In this document: positions 8,940-18,917 of the stretch, piece after piece
Layout: the number at the start of each line of letters is the position of its first letter
How positions within the stretch are numbered: position 1 is the first letter of the stretch
Assembly (NCBI RefSeq): GCF_020177265.1
Contig: NZ_JAIVMC010000002.1
Location: forward strand, 1-64,000
Origin: Pseudooceanicola marinus
GTDB taxonomy: Bacteria; Pseudomonadota; Alphaproteobacteria; Rhodobacterales; Rhodobacteraceae
DNA length: 64,000 nt
Reading direction: 5' to 3'
Position numbers and translations under genes: made by a program
Notes under the pieces: model-generated
Database searches by the model: none
The model's input: only the letters and a program-made list of their open reading frames with translations
What the model was told of the DNA's origin: nothing

Positions 8940-11364
8940 TCTTCACCCTGTCGATGGCATCCAGCACCCGTTCCGGCGTGGCCGGCGCATCGAGGCAGGG
9001 ATAGGTGGTCCCACAGGCCGCCACCGCGTCCGACAGGGCCAGCAGGGCCGAGATGCCCAGCATGAAGGGCGGCTCGCCCACGGCCTTCGAGCGATAGATG
9101 GTGGCCGCCGGGTTCGGCTCATCCCAGAGCGCCACGTTGAAGACACGGGGCCGGTCGGAACAGGCAGGGATCTTGTAGGTCGAGGGCGCATGCGTGCGCA
9201 GCCGCCCCTTGCCGTCCCAGACCAGTTCCTCGGTGGTCAGCCAGCCCGCGCCCTGCACGTAGCCGCCTTCCACCTGGCCGATGTCCAGCGCCGGGTTCAG
9301 CGAGGCGCCCGCGTCATGCAGGATGTCGGTGCGCAGGATGCGGTATTCGCCGGTCAGCGTGTCGACGACCACTTCGGTCAGCGCGGCGCCATGGGCGAAG
9401 TAGAAGAATGGCCGCCCGGCGCCCTTGATGCGGTCCCAGTTCAGCTCCGGTGTCTTGTAGAACCCGGTGGCCGAGAGGCTGACCTGCGCCTCGTAGGTCA
9501 GCTGCGCCGCCTTGGCGAAGGGCATCTCGTTGCCGCCCGCGTGGACCATGCCGTCGGCAAAGCTCACTTCCTCGACGGCCACCTGATGCAGCTCGGCCAC
9601 CACGGCGGCGATGCGGTCGCGGATCGTGTCGCAGGCGGCCTTCACCGCCATGCCGTTCAGGTCGGAGCCCGACGAGGCCGCCGTGGCCGAGGTGTTGGGC
9701 ACCTTGGCCGTGTCGGTGGCGGTGATGCGCACGTCTTCCATCCCGATGCCGAAGCGCGAGGCGGCCACCTGGGCCACCTTCTGGAACAGGCCCTGGCCCA
9801 TTTCCGTGCCGCCGTGGTTCAGGTGCACCGACCCGTCCTGGTAGACATGCACCAGCGCGCCGGCCTGGTTCAGGTGGCTCAGGGTGAAGGAGATACCGAA
9901 TTTCACCGGGCTGAACCCCAGCCCCTTCTTCAGCACCGGATTGTTTGCGTTCCAGGCCTCGATCGCCGCCTTGCGCGCGGGGTAGTCGGAGCTCTCCAGC
10001 AGCTTTGCGGTCAGCCGGTGCAGGACGAAATCCTCCACCTTCATGCCATAGGGCGTGGTCTGCCCTTCGGTTGCGGCTTCGGGGGTGCCCTCCACGGGGA
10101 AGGCGCCTGCTGCCCCGCGCGAGGCCACATCCATTTCCTGGTCGGAAGTATCCCGGGGGGCGGCCGCAGGCCGGGGGGCAGCGCCCCCTGCGGACGGCGC
10201 CGCATCCAGCGGACGGTCGGCATAGTAGTTCACCCGCCGCACCTCGACCGGGTCGAGCCGCAGGTCATGGGCGATATGGTCGATGACGCGCTCGATACCG
10301 ACCACGCCCTGCGGGCCGCCGAAGCCGCGATAGGCAGTGGCGGAACACATGTTGGTGCGCAGCCGGTGGCTTTCGATCCGGGCGTGCGGCAGCAGGTAGG
10401 CGTTGTCGGCGTGCAGCATGGCGCGGTCGGCCACGGCCAGGGTCAGATCCTGGGACCAGCCGGCGCGGGTGTACTGGCGGAAATCGACGCCCAGGATACG
10501 GCCCGTGTCATCGACGCCGACGGTGTAGTCGATGCGGAAATCATGGCGCTTGCCGGTGATCTGCATGTCGTCGTCGCGGTCGTAGCGCATCTTGGCGGGC
10601 CGCCCCGTGAGGCTGGCCACGACGGCGCAGGCCACGGCCAGCGCGTTGCCCTGGCTTTCCTTCCCGCCGAAGCCCCCGCCCATGCGGCGGCTTTCGACGC
10701 GCACGGCATGCATCGGGCGCCCGATGGCCTCGGCCACCTTGTGCTGGATCTCGGTCGGGTGCTGGGTCGAGGAGTTGACGATCACGTCGCCGTTTTCCTG
10801 CGGCAGGGCAAGGGCCGCCTGGCCTTCGAGGTAGAAATGCTCCTGCCCTCCCATCTCGATCCGGCCCTCGATGATGCGGGGGGCGGATTTGATCGCGGCC
10901 TCGGCATCGCCCTTGGACCAGACCAGCGGCGGGTATTCGATGTAGCTCTCGGCCTCCAGCGCCTCTTCCACGGTCAGGATCGGTGCCTCTTCCGCGATCT
11001 CCACCTTGGCGCGCGCCGCGGCATGGCGCGCGGCGTGGTGCGAGGTGGCGGCGACGAGGAAGATCGGCTGGCCCACGTAGTTCACGCGACCGGTCGACAG
11101 CAGCGGCTCGTCATGGACGGGGGCCGAGGCCACGTCGTTGGCGAAGGGCAGGTCGGCGGCCTCGTAGACGGCGACCACGCCCGGCGCGGCGCGCACCGCG
11201 TCGAGGTCGATCGCGGTGATCTGGCCGCGCGCCACGGCGGAGGTGCCGAAGGCCAGGTGCAGCGTGTTCGCCGGCAGCGGGATGTCGTCGATGTAGCGGG
11301 CGCGGCCCGTGACATGCAGCGGGCCGGAATCATGGGGCAGGGGCTTGCGCACTTGTTCGGTCAT
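8932..11364 (-). CDS. xdhB: Xanthine dehydrogenase molybdopterin-binding subunit
   Basis: This 810-aa large subunit oxidises hypoxanthine/xanthine to urate at the molybdenum cofactor. Family motifs include GKESQGNALAVACA, FRGFGGPQG-like YRGFGGPQGVVGIE, the NHGGTEMGQGL loop and the catalytic-glutamate segment RSKAVGEPPFMLG near the C-terminus. It overlaps xdhA by 4 nt and xdhC by 8 nt. A proline/alanine-rich stretch at about residues 386-430 (DNA about 10,075-10,207) interrupts otherwise conserved sequence. It contains a perfect GGGGGC/GCCCCC hairpin and looks like an in-frame insertion. Whether it affects folding is unknown; both flanks stay in frame. Confidence 0.95.
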   Translation of the reverse strand: MTEQVRKPLPHDSGPLHVTGRARYIDDIPLPANTLHLAFGTSAVARGQITAIDLDAVRAAPGVVAVYEAADLPFANDVASAPVHDEPLLSTGRVNYVGQPIFLVAATSHHAARHAAARAKVEIAEEAPILTVEEALEAESYIEYPPLVWSKGDAEAAIKSAPRIIEGRIEMGGQEHFYLEGQAALALPQENGDVIVNSSTQHPTEIQHKVAEAIGRPMHAVRVESRRMGGGFGGKESQGNALAVACAVVASLTGRPAKMRYDRDDDMQITGKRHDFRIDYTVGVDDTGRILGVDFRQYTRAGWSQDLTLAVADRAMLHADNAYLLPHARIESHRLRTNMCSATAYRGFGGPQGVVGIERVIDHIAHDLRLDPVEVRRVNYYADRPLDAAPSAGGAAPRPAAAPRDTSDQEMDVASRGAAGAFPVEGTPEAATEGQTTPYGMKVEDFVLHRLTAKLLESSDYPARKAAIEAWNANNPVLKKGLGFSPVKFGISFTLSHLNQAGALVHVYQDGSVHLNHGGTEMGQGLFQKVAQVAASRFGIGMEDVRITATDTAKVPNTSATAASSGSDLNGMAVKAACDTIRDRIAAVVAELHQVAVEEVSFADGMVHAGGNEMPFAKAAQLTYEAQVSLSATGFYKTPELNWDRIKGAGRPFFYFAHGAALTEVVVDTLTGEYRILRTDILHDAGASLNPALDIGQVEGGYVQGAGWLTTEELVWDGKGRLRTHAPSTYKIPACSDRPRVFNVALWDEPNPAATIYRSKAVGEPPFMLGISALLALSDAVAACGTTYPCLDAPATPERVLDAIDRVKNA

Positions 11365-12737
11365 GCCTCGATCTCCAGCACGTCAACGCTCTGGCCCAGG
11401 TCGGCCAGCAAGTAGCGGGTCAGCATGTTGCGGGCCGCGGTCAGCCGGTAGCGGGCCGAGGCGCGCATGTCGGACATTGGGGTGAAATCCGCCGCCCATT
11501 CCCCGGCGATGGCCGCCAGCGTGTCCTGGGTCCAGGGTTTGCCCAGCAGGGCGGATTCGACGTTGCGGGCGCGTTTCGGGATGCCGGCCATGCCGCCGAA
11601 GGCGATGCGTGCGGCGGTGACGATCTCGTCCTCCACCGTGATGCTGAAGCAGCCGCAGACGGCGGAGATGTCCTGGTCGAACCGTTTCGACAGCTTGTAG
11701 CAGGCCAGCCGGTCGGGCTGACGTGGGATCGTCACGGCCTCGACGAACTCGCCCTCGGCACGGTCCTGCTTGCCGTAGTCGAGGAAGAACTCCTCCAGCG
11801 GGATCGCACGCCGGGTGTCGCCCCGGCGCAGGTGCAGCGTGGCGTCCAGCGCGATCAGCGCGGGCGGGCCGTCCCCGATGGGGGAGCCGTTGGCGATATT
11901 GCCGCCCACGGTCGCGGCATTGCGCACCTGGACGGAGGCAAAGCGGCGCAGCATGGCGGCGAGACCCGGATGGTAGGGCGCGATCTCGGGCAGAAGCTCG
12001 GCCCAGGTGACCATGGCGCCGATGCGGATCTCGTCCTCGCTGACCGTCACGCCCTTCAGGTCCGCACAGCGGTTGAGGAAGGCGACCTCGCCCAGGTCGC
12101 GCATCAGCTTGGTGACATGCAGGCCCAGGTCCGTGGCGCCCGCGACCAGGGTCGCCTCTGGGTGATCGACGTACCAGGCGGCCAGTTGGTCGGCCGTCTC
12201 GGGCTGGAAGGCGGGGCCGGGGGCGTCCACCGGCATCTTGAAGGTCGTCGGCAGGTGGGCGGGCGCGGGTTTCGCCGCCGTCTCCTCCGCCGCGCGGATG
12301 ATCGGTGCATAGCCGGTGCAGCGGCAGAGGTTGCCGGCCAGGGTCAGGTCGTGATCGGTCTCGCCGGTCAGCTGTGCCGTGGCCATGGAAACCGTGAAGC
12401 CCGGGGTGCAGAAACCGCATTGCGAGCCGTGGTGATCCACCATCGCCTGCTGCACGGGATGCAGCCCGCCCGAGGGCGGCGCCAGCCCTTCGACCGTGGT
12501 TACGGCCTTGCCCTGCAACTGCGGCAGGAACAGGATGCAGGCATTCAGCGCACGCGGCCCGCTTTCATCCGTCACCATGACGGTACAGGCGCCGCAATCG
12601 CCTTCGTTGCAACCTTCCTTGGTGCCTGTCAGGCCGCGCTCGATGCGCAGCCAGTCAAGCAGCGTCATCGTGGGCTCGGCCCCTGTCAGGTCCACCCGGT
12701 CTCCGTTCAGGTGAAAGGAGAGTGTCATATTGGTCAT
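11361..12737 (-). CDS. xdhA: Xanthine dehydrogenase FAD/2Fe-2S subunit
   Basis: This 458-aa small subunit carries electrons from the Mo centre to NAD+. It has a plant-type 2Fe-2S site (CNEGDCGACTVM), a second 2Fe-2S domain (CGFCTPGF and CRCTGY), then a CO-dehydrogenase-type FAD domain (VAGATDLGLHVTK, TVGGNIANGSPIGD). I took the start as MTNMTLSFHLNGDRV at 12737; an ATG three codons in (12728) is also possible. The frame stays open to 12848, but the extra residues look non-coding. It is the first gene of the minus-strand operon. Confidence 0.93.
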   Translation of the reverse strand: MTNMTLSFHLNGDRVDLTGAEPTMTLLDWLRIERGLTGTKEGCNEGDCGACTVMVTDESGPRALNACILFLPQLQGKAVTTVEGLAPPSGGLHPVQQAMVDHHGSQCGFCTPGFTVSMATAQLTGETDHDLTLAGNLCRCTGYAPIIRAAEETAAKPAPAHLPTTFKMPVDAPGPAFQPETADQLAAWYVDHPEATLVAGATDLGLHVTKLMRDLGEVAFLNRCADLKGVTVSEDEIRIGAMVTWAELLPEIAPYHPGLAAMLRRFASVQVRNAATVGGNIANGSPIGDGPPALIALDATLHLRRGDTRRAIPLEEFFLDYGKQDRAEGEFVEAVTIPRQPDRLACYKLSKRFDQDISAVCGCFSITVEDEIVTAARIAFGGMAGIPKRARNVESALLGKPWTQDTLAAIAGEWAADFTPMSDMRASARYRLTAARNMLTRYLLADLGQSVDVLEIEA

Positions 12738-12885
12738 CACCGCCGCACTACCGTTGCGCCGTTCGTGCCTCTCCGATGCGGCGTAGGAGTGGCGGCGTTC
12801 CCCGTGTTGCAGCCCAGAAAAGCGGCGATGGCGCGGCTTGGCAAGCAATTACCGCCTGTATACTGCTGCTTTTTCGGGCGGCTGC

Positions 12886-13350
12886 CTAGGTCTTGATCTT
12901 TGCCGCCAGGGTGGCAAGCTGGTCCGTCGCGGCACCCCAGCCCTCGTGAAATCCCATGTCCAGATGGCGCTGGCGGGCGTCGGGCGTGGCATGCAGCACG
13001 GTGGCGGAATAGCGCGTGCCGCCGTCGATCTGCGCGAGGGAGATGATGGCCGTCATGAACCCCTCTGCCGTGGGCCGGAACCCGGCGCCGAGCGCATCGG
13101 TGAAGGCCAGCATCTGCCCGGACGCGGCGGCCAGCACGCAGCCTTCGGAGGCGACCTCCTCGCCCTCTGGCAGGCGCATCCGGGTGAAGAACCTCCCCCC
13201 GGCGCGGGCCTCGATCACCGCTTCGACCGTTTCCACCGGCGCCGGCGCGAACCATTGGCACAGCAGGTGCGGTTCCGTCCAGCAGCGCCAGATCGCGCCC
13301 GGCGGGGCGGCGATGTCGCGGCGCAGGGAGAGGTCTCGGGTCTCGTCCAT
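12886..13350 (-). CDS. SRPBCC/AHSA1-type START-fold protein
   Basis: This 154-aa protein belongs to the activator-of-Hsp90 homologue 1-like family, a fold with a hydrophobic ligand pocket. Visible hallmarks are RDIAAPPGAIWRCWTEPHLLCQWFAP, GGRFFTRMRLPEGEE and a C-terminal GFHEGWGAATDQL stretch. The start at 13350 follows GGAGGC. Roles in the family vary (stress, small-ligand binding, some regulators' partners), so no function is assigned. It diverges from dnaE across a 100-bp gap. Confidence 0.8.
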   Translation of the reverse strand: MDETRDLSLRRDIAAPPGAIWRCWTEPHLLCQWFAPAPVETVEAVIEARAGGRFFTRMRLPEGEEVASEGCVLAAASGQMLAFTDALGAGFRPTAEGFMTAIISLAQIDGGTRYSATVLHATPDARQRHLDMGFHEGWGAATDQLATLAAKIKT

Positions 13351-13450
13351 CGGGGGCCTCCGGTTGGCTGCCCGGCAACTATGGCGGGCCGGGGCGCATG
13401 GGGCAAGCACGGCTCTTGTTGGCCCCGTCCGCCGCGCCTAGAACTGGGGG

Positions 13451-16400
13451 ATGAGCGATCCCCGATTCATCCACCTCCGCGTCCATACCGAATATTCCCT
13501 GCTGGAAGGGGCCGTGCGGCTGAAGAAGCTGCCGGGCCTGTGCCAGAAGATGGAAATGCCCGCCGTCGCCGTGACGGATACCAACAACTGCTTCGCGGCG
13601 CTGGAATTTTCCGTGACCGCCAGCGGGCAGGGGGTGCAGCCGATCATCGGCTGCCAGGTCTCCGTCGCCTGGCACGAACCGCAGCCGGGGGAACGGGCGC
13701 AGCCCCCGGGCCCGGTCGTCCTGCTGGCGCAGAACGAACGCGGCTACGAGAACATCATGAAGCTGAACTCGTGCCTCTACGTCGACAAGCACGGGGCGCT
13801 GCCCACCGTCTCCCTGGCGGAACTGGAGCAACACTCCGACGGCCTGATCTGCCTGACCGGCGGCCCCGACGGCCCCGTGGGGGCGCTGTTGCAGACCGGG
13901 CACCGCCCCGAGGCGCAGGCGATGATGGATCGCTTTGCGCGGGCCTTCCCCGACCGTCTTTACGTCGAGCTGCAGCGTCACCCCGAGGACGGCGGCCTGC
14001 CGCAGGCCGAGCAGATGACCGAGCGCGGCTTCGTCGAAATGGCCTATGCCATGGACCTGCCGCTGGTCGCCACCAACGACGTCTACTTCCCCACCACGGA
14101 CATGTACGAGGCGCATGATGCGCTGATCTGTATCGCCGAGGGCGCCTATGTCGATCAGGCGGAGCCGCGCCGCCGGCTGACGCCGCAGCACTACTTCAAG
14201 TCGCCGCAGGAGATGGCGACGCTGTTCGCCGATCTGCCCGAGGCGATCGAGAACACTGTCGAGATCGCCCGCCGCTGTGCCTTCATGGCCTACCGCCGCG
14301 ACCCGATCCTGCCGAAGTTCGCGGACGACGAGGTGGAGGAACTGCGCCGTCAGGCCAACGAGGGCCTGAAGAACCGGCTGGAGGTGATCCCCCATGCAGT
14401 GCCGGTCGAGGAATACCAGAAGCGGCTGGATTTCGAGCTGGGCATCATCGAGGGGATGGGCTTCCCCGGCTACTTCCTGATCGTTGCCGATTTCATCAAG
14501 TGGGCCAAGGACCACGACATTCCGGTGGGGCCGGGGCGGGGCTCGGGCGCCGGCTCGCTGGTGGCCTATGCGCTGACCATCACCGACCTTGATCCGCTGC
14601 GCTACAGCCTGCTGTTCGAACGCTTCCTGAACCCGGAACGTGTGTCGATGCCCGACTTCGACATCGACTTCTGCATGGACCGTCGCGAAGAGGTGATCCG
14701 CTACGTGCAGGAGAAATACGGCCGCGACAAGGTGGGGCAGATCATCACCTTCGGTGCGCTGCTGTCGAAGGCCGCGGTGCGCGACGTCGGTCGGGTTCTG
14801 CAGCTGCCCTACGGGCAGGTCGACCGGCTGTCGAAACTGATCCCGGTGGAAGGGGTGAAACCCGTTTCCATCGAACAGGCGCTGCGGGACGAACCGCGCC
14901 TGGCCGAAGAGGCCCGCAACGAGGAGGTGGTGAACCGCCTGCTGACCTACGGCCAGCAGGTCGAGGGGCTTCTGCGGAACGCCTCCACCCACGCCGCAGG
15001 TGTGGTCATCGCCGACCGGCCCACGGATGAGCTGGTGCCGCTCTACCAGGATCCGCGGTCGGACATGCCGGCCACGCAGTTCAACATGAAATGGGTCGAA
15101 CAGGCCGGTCTGGTGAAGTTCGACTTCCTGGGTCTGAAGACCCTGACCGTGATCCAGAACGCCATTCAGCAGATCCACCGCTCTGGCCGCGACCTGCATA
15201 TCGCCGCCGATGGCACCCAGCTGTATGAACCCACGCCGGGCGGCGAGAACCAGATCAACCTGATCCCGCTGGACGACGAGAAAACCTACAAGCTTTACGC
15301 CCGCGCCAAGACGGTGGCCGTGTTCCAGGTGGAATCCACCGGCATGATGGACGCGCTGAAGCAGATGAAACCCACCTGCATCGAGGACATCGTGGCGCTG
15401 GTGGCGCTCTACCGTCCCGGTCCGATGGAAAACATCCCCGTCTATTGCGAGGTGAAGAACGGCCAGCGCGAGATCACCTCGGTCCACGAGTCGATCGACC
15501 ATATCCTGGCGGAAACCCAGGGCATCATCGTCTACCAGGAACAGGTGATGCAGATCGCCCAGGAAATGGCGGGCTACTCGCTGGGGGGCGCCGACCTGCT
15601 GCGCCGCGCCATGGGCAAGAAGATCAAGGAGGCGATGGACGCCGAACGTCCCAAGTTCGAGGCGGGGGCCGCCAAGAACGGGGTGGACAAGAAGAAGGCG
15701 ACCGAGGTCTTCGACCTTCTGGAGAAATTCGCCAACTACGGCTTCAACAAATCCCACGCCGCCGCCTATGCGGTGGTCAGCTATTACACCGCCTGGCTGA
15801 AGGCCAACCACCCGGTGGAGTTCATGGCCGGGGTCATGAACTGCGATATCCATCTGACGGATAAGCTGACCATCTATTTCCAGGAGGTGAAGAAGGGGCT
15901 CGAACTGCCCTACGTGCCGCCCTGCGTGAACCGCTCGGACGCCATGTTCAAGGTGGTGGACGGCGCGCTGGTCTATGGCCTGGGGGCGCTGAAGAACGTC
16001 GGTGTCGAGGCGATGAAGCTGGTCGAACTGGGCCGGATGCAGGAAGGTGGCGGCGAGAAACCCTTTGCCACGGTCTTCGATTTCGCCCGCCGGGTCGAGC
16101 TGAAGAAGGTCGGCAAGCGGCCGTTGGAAATGCTGGCCCGCGCCGGTGCTTTCGATGAGCTGGACCGCAACCGCCGCCGGATCTTCGAGAGCCTGGAGCC
16201 GCTGATGGCCTATTCGGCCGCCTTCTGGGAACAGAAAAGCTCCAACCAGGTGTCGCTGTTCGGCGATGCGGGGGACGACCTGCCCGAACCGCGCCTGGCG
16301 CCGGTCAACGACTGGATGCCCGCGGAACGGCTGGCGGAAGAGTTCAAGGCCATCGGGTTCTACCTGTCCGGCCATCCGCTGGACGACTACATGGGCGCGC

Positions 16401-16963
16401 TGAAGCGCAAGCAGGTGAAGACGCTGGACGAGGTGCACAAGCTGGCCATGGATCAGCCGGTGATCGCCAAGCTGGCGGGCATCGTCACCGGCCGGCAGGA
16501 GCGGAAGTCGGCCCGCGGCAACCGGTTCGCCTTTGCCCAGCTGAGCGACCCGACAGGCGCCTACGAAGTCACAATCTTCTCCGAGACGCTGGAGAAGTCG
16601 CGCGACTTCCTCGAAAACGGGTCGAAGGTGGTGATCCAGGTGGAGGCCAACGTCGAAGCCGACCAGCTGAAGCTGCTGGCGCGCTCCATCGCGCCGATGG
16701 ATGGCGTGGTGACGGATGCCGGCGCCGTGGGGCTGAAGATCTTCATCGAGGGGACGGAGGCGATCCCCTCGGTCGCCACGGTGCTGCAGGGATCCGTGGA
16801 AACGGTGCGCGGGGTGACCAAGGGGCCGATCCTGTTCTGTCTGATGGATCCGGCCCTGCCCGGCGAGGTGGAGGTCGACGCCCATGCCGAGTTCGCGGTG
16901 ACGCCCCAGATCAAGGGGGCGATCAAGTCGCTGCCGGGGGTGCTGGCGGTCGAAGAGGTCTGA
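13451..16963 (+). CDS. dnaE: DNA polymerase III subunit alpha
   Basis: This 1170-aa replicative polymerase catalytic subunit starts with a PHP domain (FIHLRVHTEYSLLEGAVRL near residues 7-25). It continues with the C-family polymerase core, including GPGRGSGAGSLVAY and the catalytic aspartates of PDFDIDF (residues 401-407). The finger/helix-hairpin-helix region (GYSLGGADLLRRAMGKK, FNKSHAAAYAVVSY) and a C-terminal OB domain follow. The length matches alphaproteobacterial DnaE1. It appears monocistronic, with the SRPBCC gene divergent upstream and slyX convergent downstream. Confidence 0.97.
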   Translation: MSDPRFIHLRVHTEYSLLEGAVRLKKLPGLCQKMEMPAVAVTDTNNCFAALEFSVTASGQGVQPIIGCQVSVAWHEPQPGERAQPPGPVVLLAQNERGYENIMKLNSCLYVDKHGALPTVSLAELEQHSDGLICLTGGPDGPVGALLQTGHRPEAQAMMDRFARAFPDRLYVELQRHPEDGGLPQAEQMTERGFVEMAYAMDLPLVATNDVYFPTTDMYEAHDALICIAEGAYVDQAEPRRRLTPQHYFKSPQEMATLFADLPEAIENTVEIARRCAFMAYRRDPILPKFADDEVEELRRQANEGLKNRLEVIPHAVPVEEYQKRLDFELGIIEGMGFPGYFLIVADFIKWAKDHDIPVGPGRGSGAGSLVAYALTITDLDPLRYSLLFERFLNPERVSMPDFDIDFCMDRREEVIRYVQEKYGRDKVGQIITFGALLSKAAVRDVGRVLQLPYGQVDRLSKLIPVEGVKPVSIEQALRDEPRLAEEARNEEVVNRLLTYGQQVEGLLRNASTHAAGVVIADRPTDELVPLYQDPRSDMPATQFNMKWVEQAGLVKFDFLGLKTLTVIQNAIQQIHRSGRDLHIAADGTQLYEPTPGGENQINLIPLDDEKTYKLYARAKTVAVFQVESTGMMDALKQMKPTCIEDIVALVALYRPGPMENIPVYCEVKNGQREITSVHESIDHILAETQGIIVYQEQVMQIAQEMAGYSLGGADLLRRAMGKKIKEAMDAERPKFEAGAAKNGVDKKKATEVFDLLEKFANYGFNKSHAAAYAVVSYYTAWLKANHPVEFMAGVMNCDIHLTDKLTIYFQEVKKGLELPYVPPCVNRSDAMFKVVDGALVYGLGALKNVGVEAMKLVELGRMQEGGGEKPFATVFDFARRVELKKVGKRPLEMLARAGAFDELDRNRRRIFESLEPLMAYSAAFWEQKSSNQVSLFGDAGDDLPEPRLAPVNDWMPAERLAEEFKAIGFYLSGHPLDDYMGALKRKQVKTLDEVHKLAMDQPVIAKLAGIVTGRQERKSARGNRFAFAQLSDPTGAYEVTIFSETLEKSRDFLENGSKVVIQVEANVEADQLKLLARSIAPMDGVVTDAGAVGLKIFIEGTEAIPSVATVLQGSVETVRGVTKGPILFCLMDPALPGEVEVDAHAEFAVTPQIKGAIKSLPGVLAVEEV

Positions 16964-17035
16964 CGGCGCGGGGGCCGGGTTGGGCCCGGTCCCTGCGATC
17001 TGCTTTGCGGGCTGGGGTCGTCGCAGTCCGGGGCG

Positions 17036-17230
17036 TCAGTAGTGCGGGGGGCGTTCGTCACCGATGAACAGGCCGCCGGCGGCATTGGCCTCGCGCTCGG
17101 CCTCGCGTTCCATCAGAAGCTGGACCCGGCGGGTCAGCATCATGATCTCTCCCTGTTGCCGCGTGATCGTGTCGGACATATCGTCGACCGCCCGGGTCAG
17201 GTGCGCGATCTTCTCTTCCAGGGCCGTCAT
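17036..17230 (-). CDS. slyX: SlyX family protein
   Basis: This is a 64-aa protein with a coiled-coil N-terminal half (EEKIAHLTRAVDDMSDTITRQQGEIMMLTRRVQLL) and the hallmark C-terminal PPHY. Family function is unknown. The start at 17230 is supported by GGAGG seven bases upstream. It is convergent with dnaE and divergent from hisS. Confidence 0.85.
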   Translation of the reverse strand: MTALEEKIAHLTRAVDDMSDTITRQQGEIMMLTRRVQLLMEREAEREANAAGGLFIGDERPPHY

Positions 17231-17405
17231 TCATTATCCTCCGAAACCGGTAAACACTGCCCGGCGAGGAGGCCGGGGCCTGTGACTCTAGCACGTCCAT
17301 AGTCAGGTTCTACGGGAAACTCGGCGGTCCGCGCGGGCCACCCCTGCTTGCCCCGTCCCCGCCCATGGGCTATGCCCCGCACGCGATAGACCGCGAGGGA
17401 AAACG

Positions 17406-18917
17406 ATGGCCAAGGTGAAGAAGACCCCGCGTCCCAAGGCGGAGACCCCGAAGGGGTTCCGTGACTACTTCGGGACAGAGGTGACGGAACGGACGGAAAT
17501 GCTGGCAAAGATTGCCGCCGTCTACCATCGTTACGGCTTCGAGGCGCTGGAAAGCTCGGCCGTGGAAACCGTCGAGGCCCTGGGCAAGTTCCTGCCCGAC
17601 GTGGACCGCCCGAACGAGGGTGTCTTCGCCTGGCAGGAGTTCGACGAGAAGGATCAGGGCGACTGGCTGGCCCTGCGCTATGACCTGACGGCGCCGCTGG
17701 CGCGGGTCTATGCGCAGCACCGCAACGACCTGCCGACCCCCTACCGGCGCTTTGCCATGGGGCCCGTCTGGCGCAACGAAAAACCCGGGCCCGGCCGCTT
17801 CCGCCAGTTCTACCAGTGCGATGCGGACACCGTGGGCTCTGCCTCCGTCGCGGCGGATGCCGAGATCTGCGCCATGCTGGCCGACTGCCTGGAGGAGGTG
17901 GGGATCCCGCGCGGGGACTACATCATCCGGGTGAACAACCGGAAGGTGCTGAACGGCGTGCTGGAGGCCATGGGCGTCACCGATGAGGGCCAGGCCGCTG
18001 ACGTTCTGCGCACCATCGACAAGTTCGACAAGGTCGGCGAGGAGGGCGTGCGCCAGCTGCTCGGCAAGGGTCGCCTGGATGCGTCGGGCGCCTATATCGA
18101 CGGCGTGGGCCTTGATGACGCGCAGGCCGAGCCGGTGATCGCCTTCCTGACCTCCAAGGGTGCAACCGTGGCCGAGACGCTGGACAACCTGCGCGCCGCC
18201 GTGGGCGAAAGCGCCGTGGGCGCGGAAGGTGTCGATGAACTGGCCGAGATCGCTGGCCTGGTCGAGGCGCAGGGCTATGGCGCCGACCGTATCGTCATCG
18301 ACCCCTCGGTCGTGCGTGGCCTCGGCTACTACACCGGCCCGGTCTTCGAGGCCGAGCTGACCTTCGAGATCCTGGACGAGAAGGGCCGCAAGCGGCAGTT
18401 CGGCTCCGTCTCGGGTGGTGGGCGCTACGACGGTCTGGTGAAACGCTTCACCGGCCAGGAAGTGCCGGCGACCGGCATCTCGATCGGCGTCGATCGCCTG
18501 CTGGCCGCTCTGCACGCCAAGGGTCGACTGGGCGGGACGCCGCAGGGGCCCGTCGTGGTCACCGTTATGGACAAGACCCGCATGGCCGACTACCAGGCCA
18601 TCGTCGCGGAGCTGCGCCAGGCGGGCATCCGGGCCGAGGTCTACCTCGGCAACCCGAAGAACTTCGGCAACCAGCTGAAATATGCGGACAAGCGCAACTC
18701 TCCGGTCGCCGTTATCGAGGGCGAGGACGAGAAGGCGCGCGGCGTGGTGCAGATCAAGGACCTGATCCTGGGCGCCAAGATTGCCGAGAACGCGACCCTG
18801 GAAGAGTGGAAGGAACGCCCCAGCCAGTTCGAGGTGCCCCGCGCCGAGATGGTGGCGAAGATCGCCGAGATCCTGGCCCTCTACGCCGATGCCGGTGACG
18901 CCGAAGGGACCGCCTGA
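17406..18917 (+). CDS. hisS: Histidine-tRNA ligase
   Basis: This 503-aa class II aminoacyl-tRNA synthetase charges tRNA-His with histidine. It shows motif 2 ([24 protein letters not shown]), the histidine loops ([21 protein letters not shown]) and a motif 3 arginine region ([11 protein letters not shown]). A C-terminal anticodon-binding domain follows. The length is at the long end, as in alphaproteobacterial forms that also adjoin hisZ. Its stop overlaps hisZ (TGATG), so it is translationally coupled to hisZ and hisG. Confidence 0.96.
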   Translation: MAKVKKTPRPKAETPKGFRDYFGTEVTERTEMLAKIAAVYHRYGFEALESSAVETVEALGKFLPDVDRPNEGVFAWQEFDEKDQGDWLALRYDLTAPLARVYAQHRNDLPTPYRRFAMGPVWRNEKPGPGRFRQFYQCDADTVGSASVAADAEICAMLADCLEEVGIPRGDYIIRVNNRKVLNGVLEAMGVTDEGQAADVLRTIDKFDKVGEEGVRQLLGKGRLDASGAYIDGVGLDDAQAEPVIAFLTSKGATVAETLDNLRAAVGESAVGAEGVDELAEIAGLVEAQGYGADRIVIDPSVVRGLGYYTGPVFEAELTFEILDEKGRKRQFGSVSGGGRYDGLVKRFTGQEVPATGISIGVDRLLAALHAKGRLGGTPQGPVVVTVMDKTRMADYQAIVAELRQAGIRAEVYLGNPKNFGNQLKYADKRNSPVAVIEGEDEKARGVVQIKDLILGAKIAENATLEEWKERPSQFEVPRAEMVAKIAEILALYADAGDAEGTA

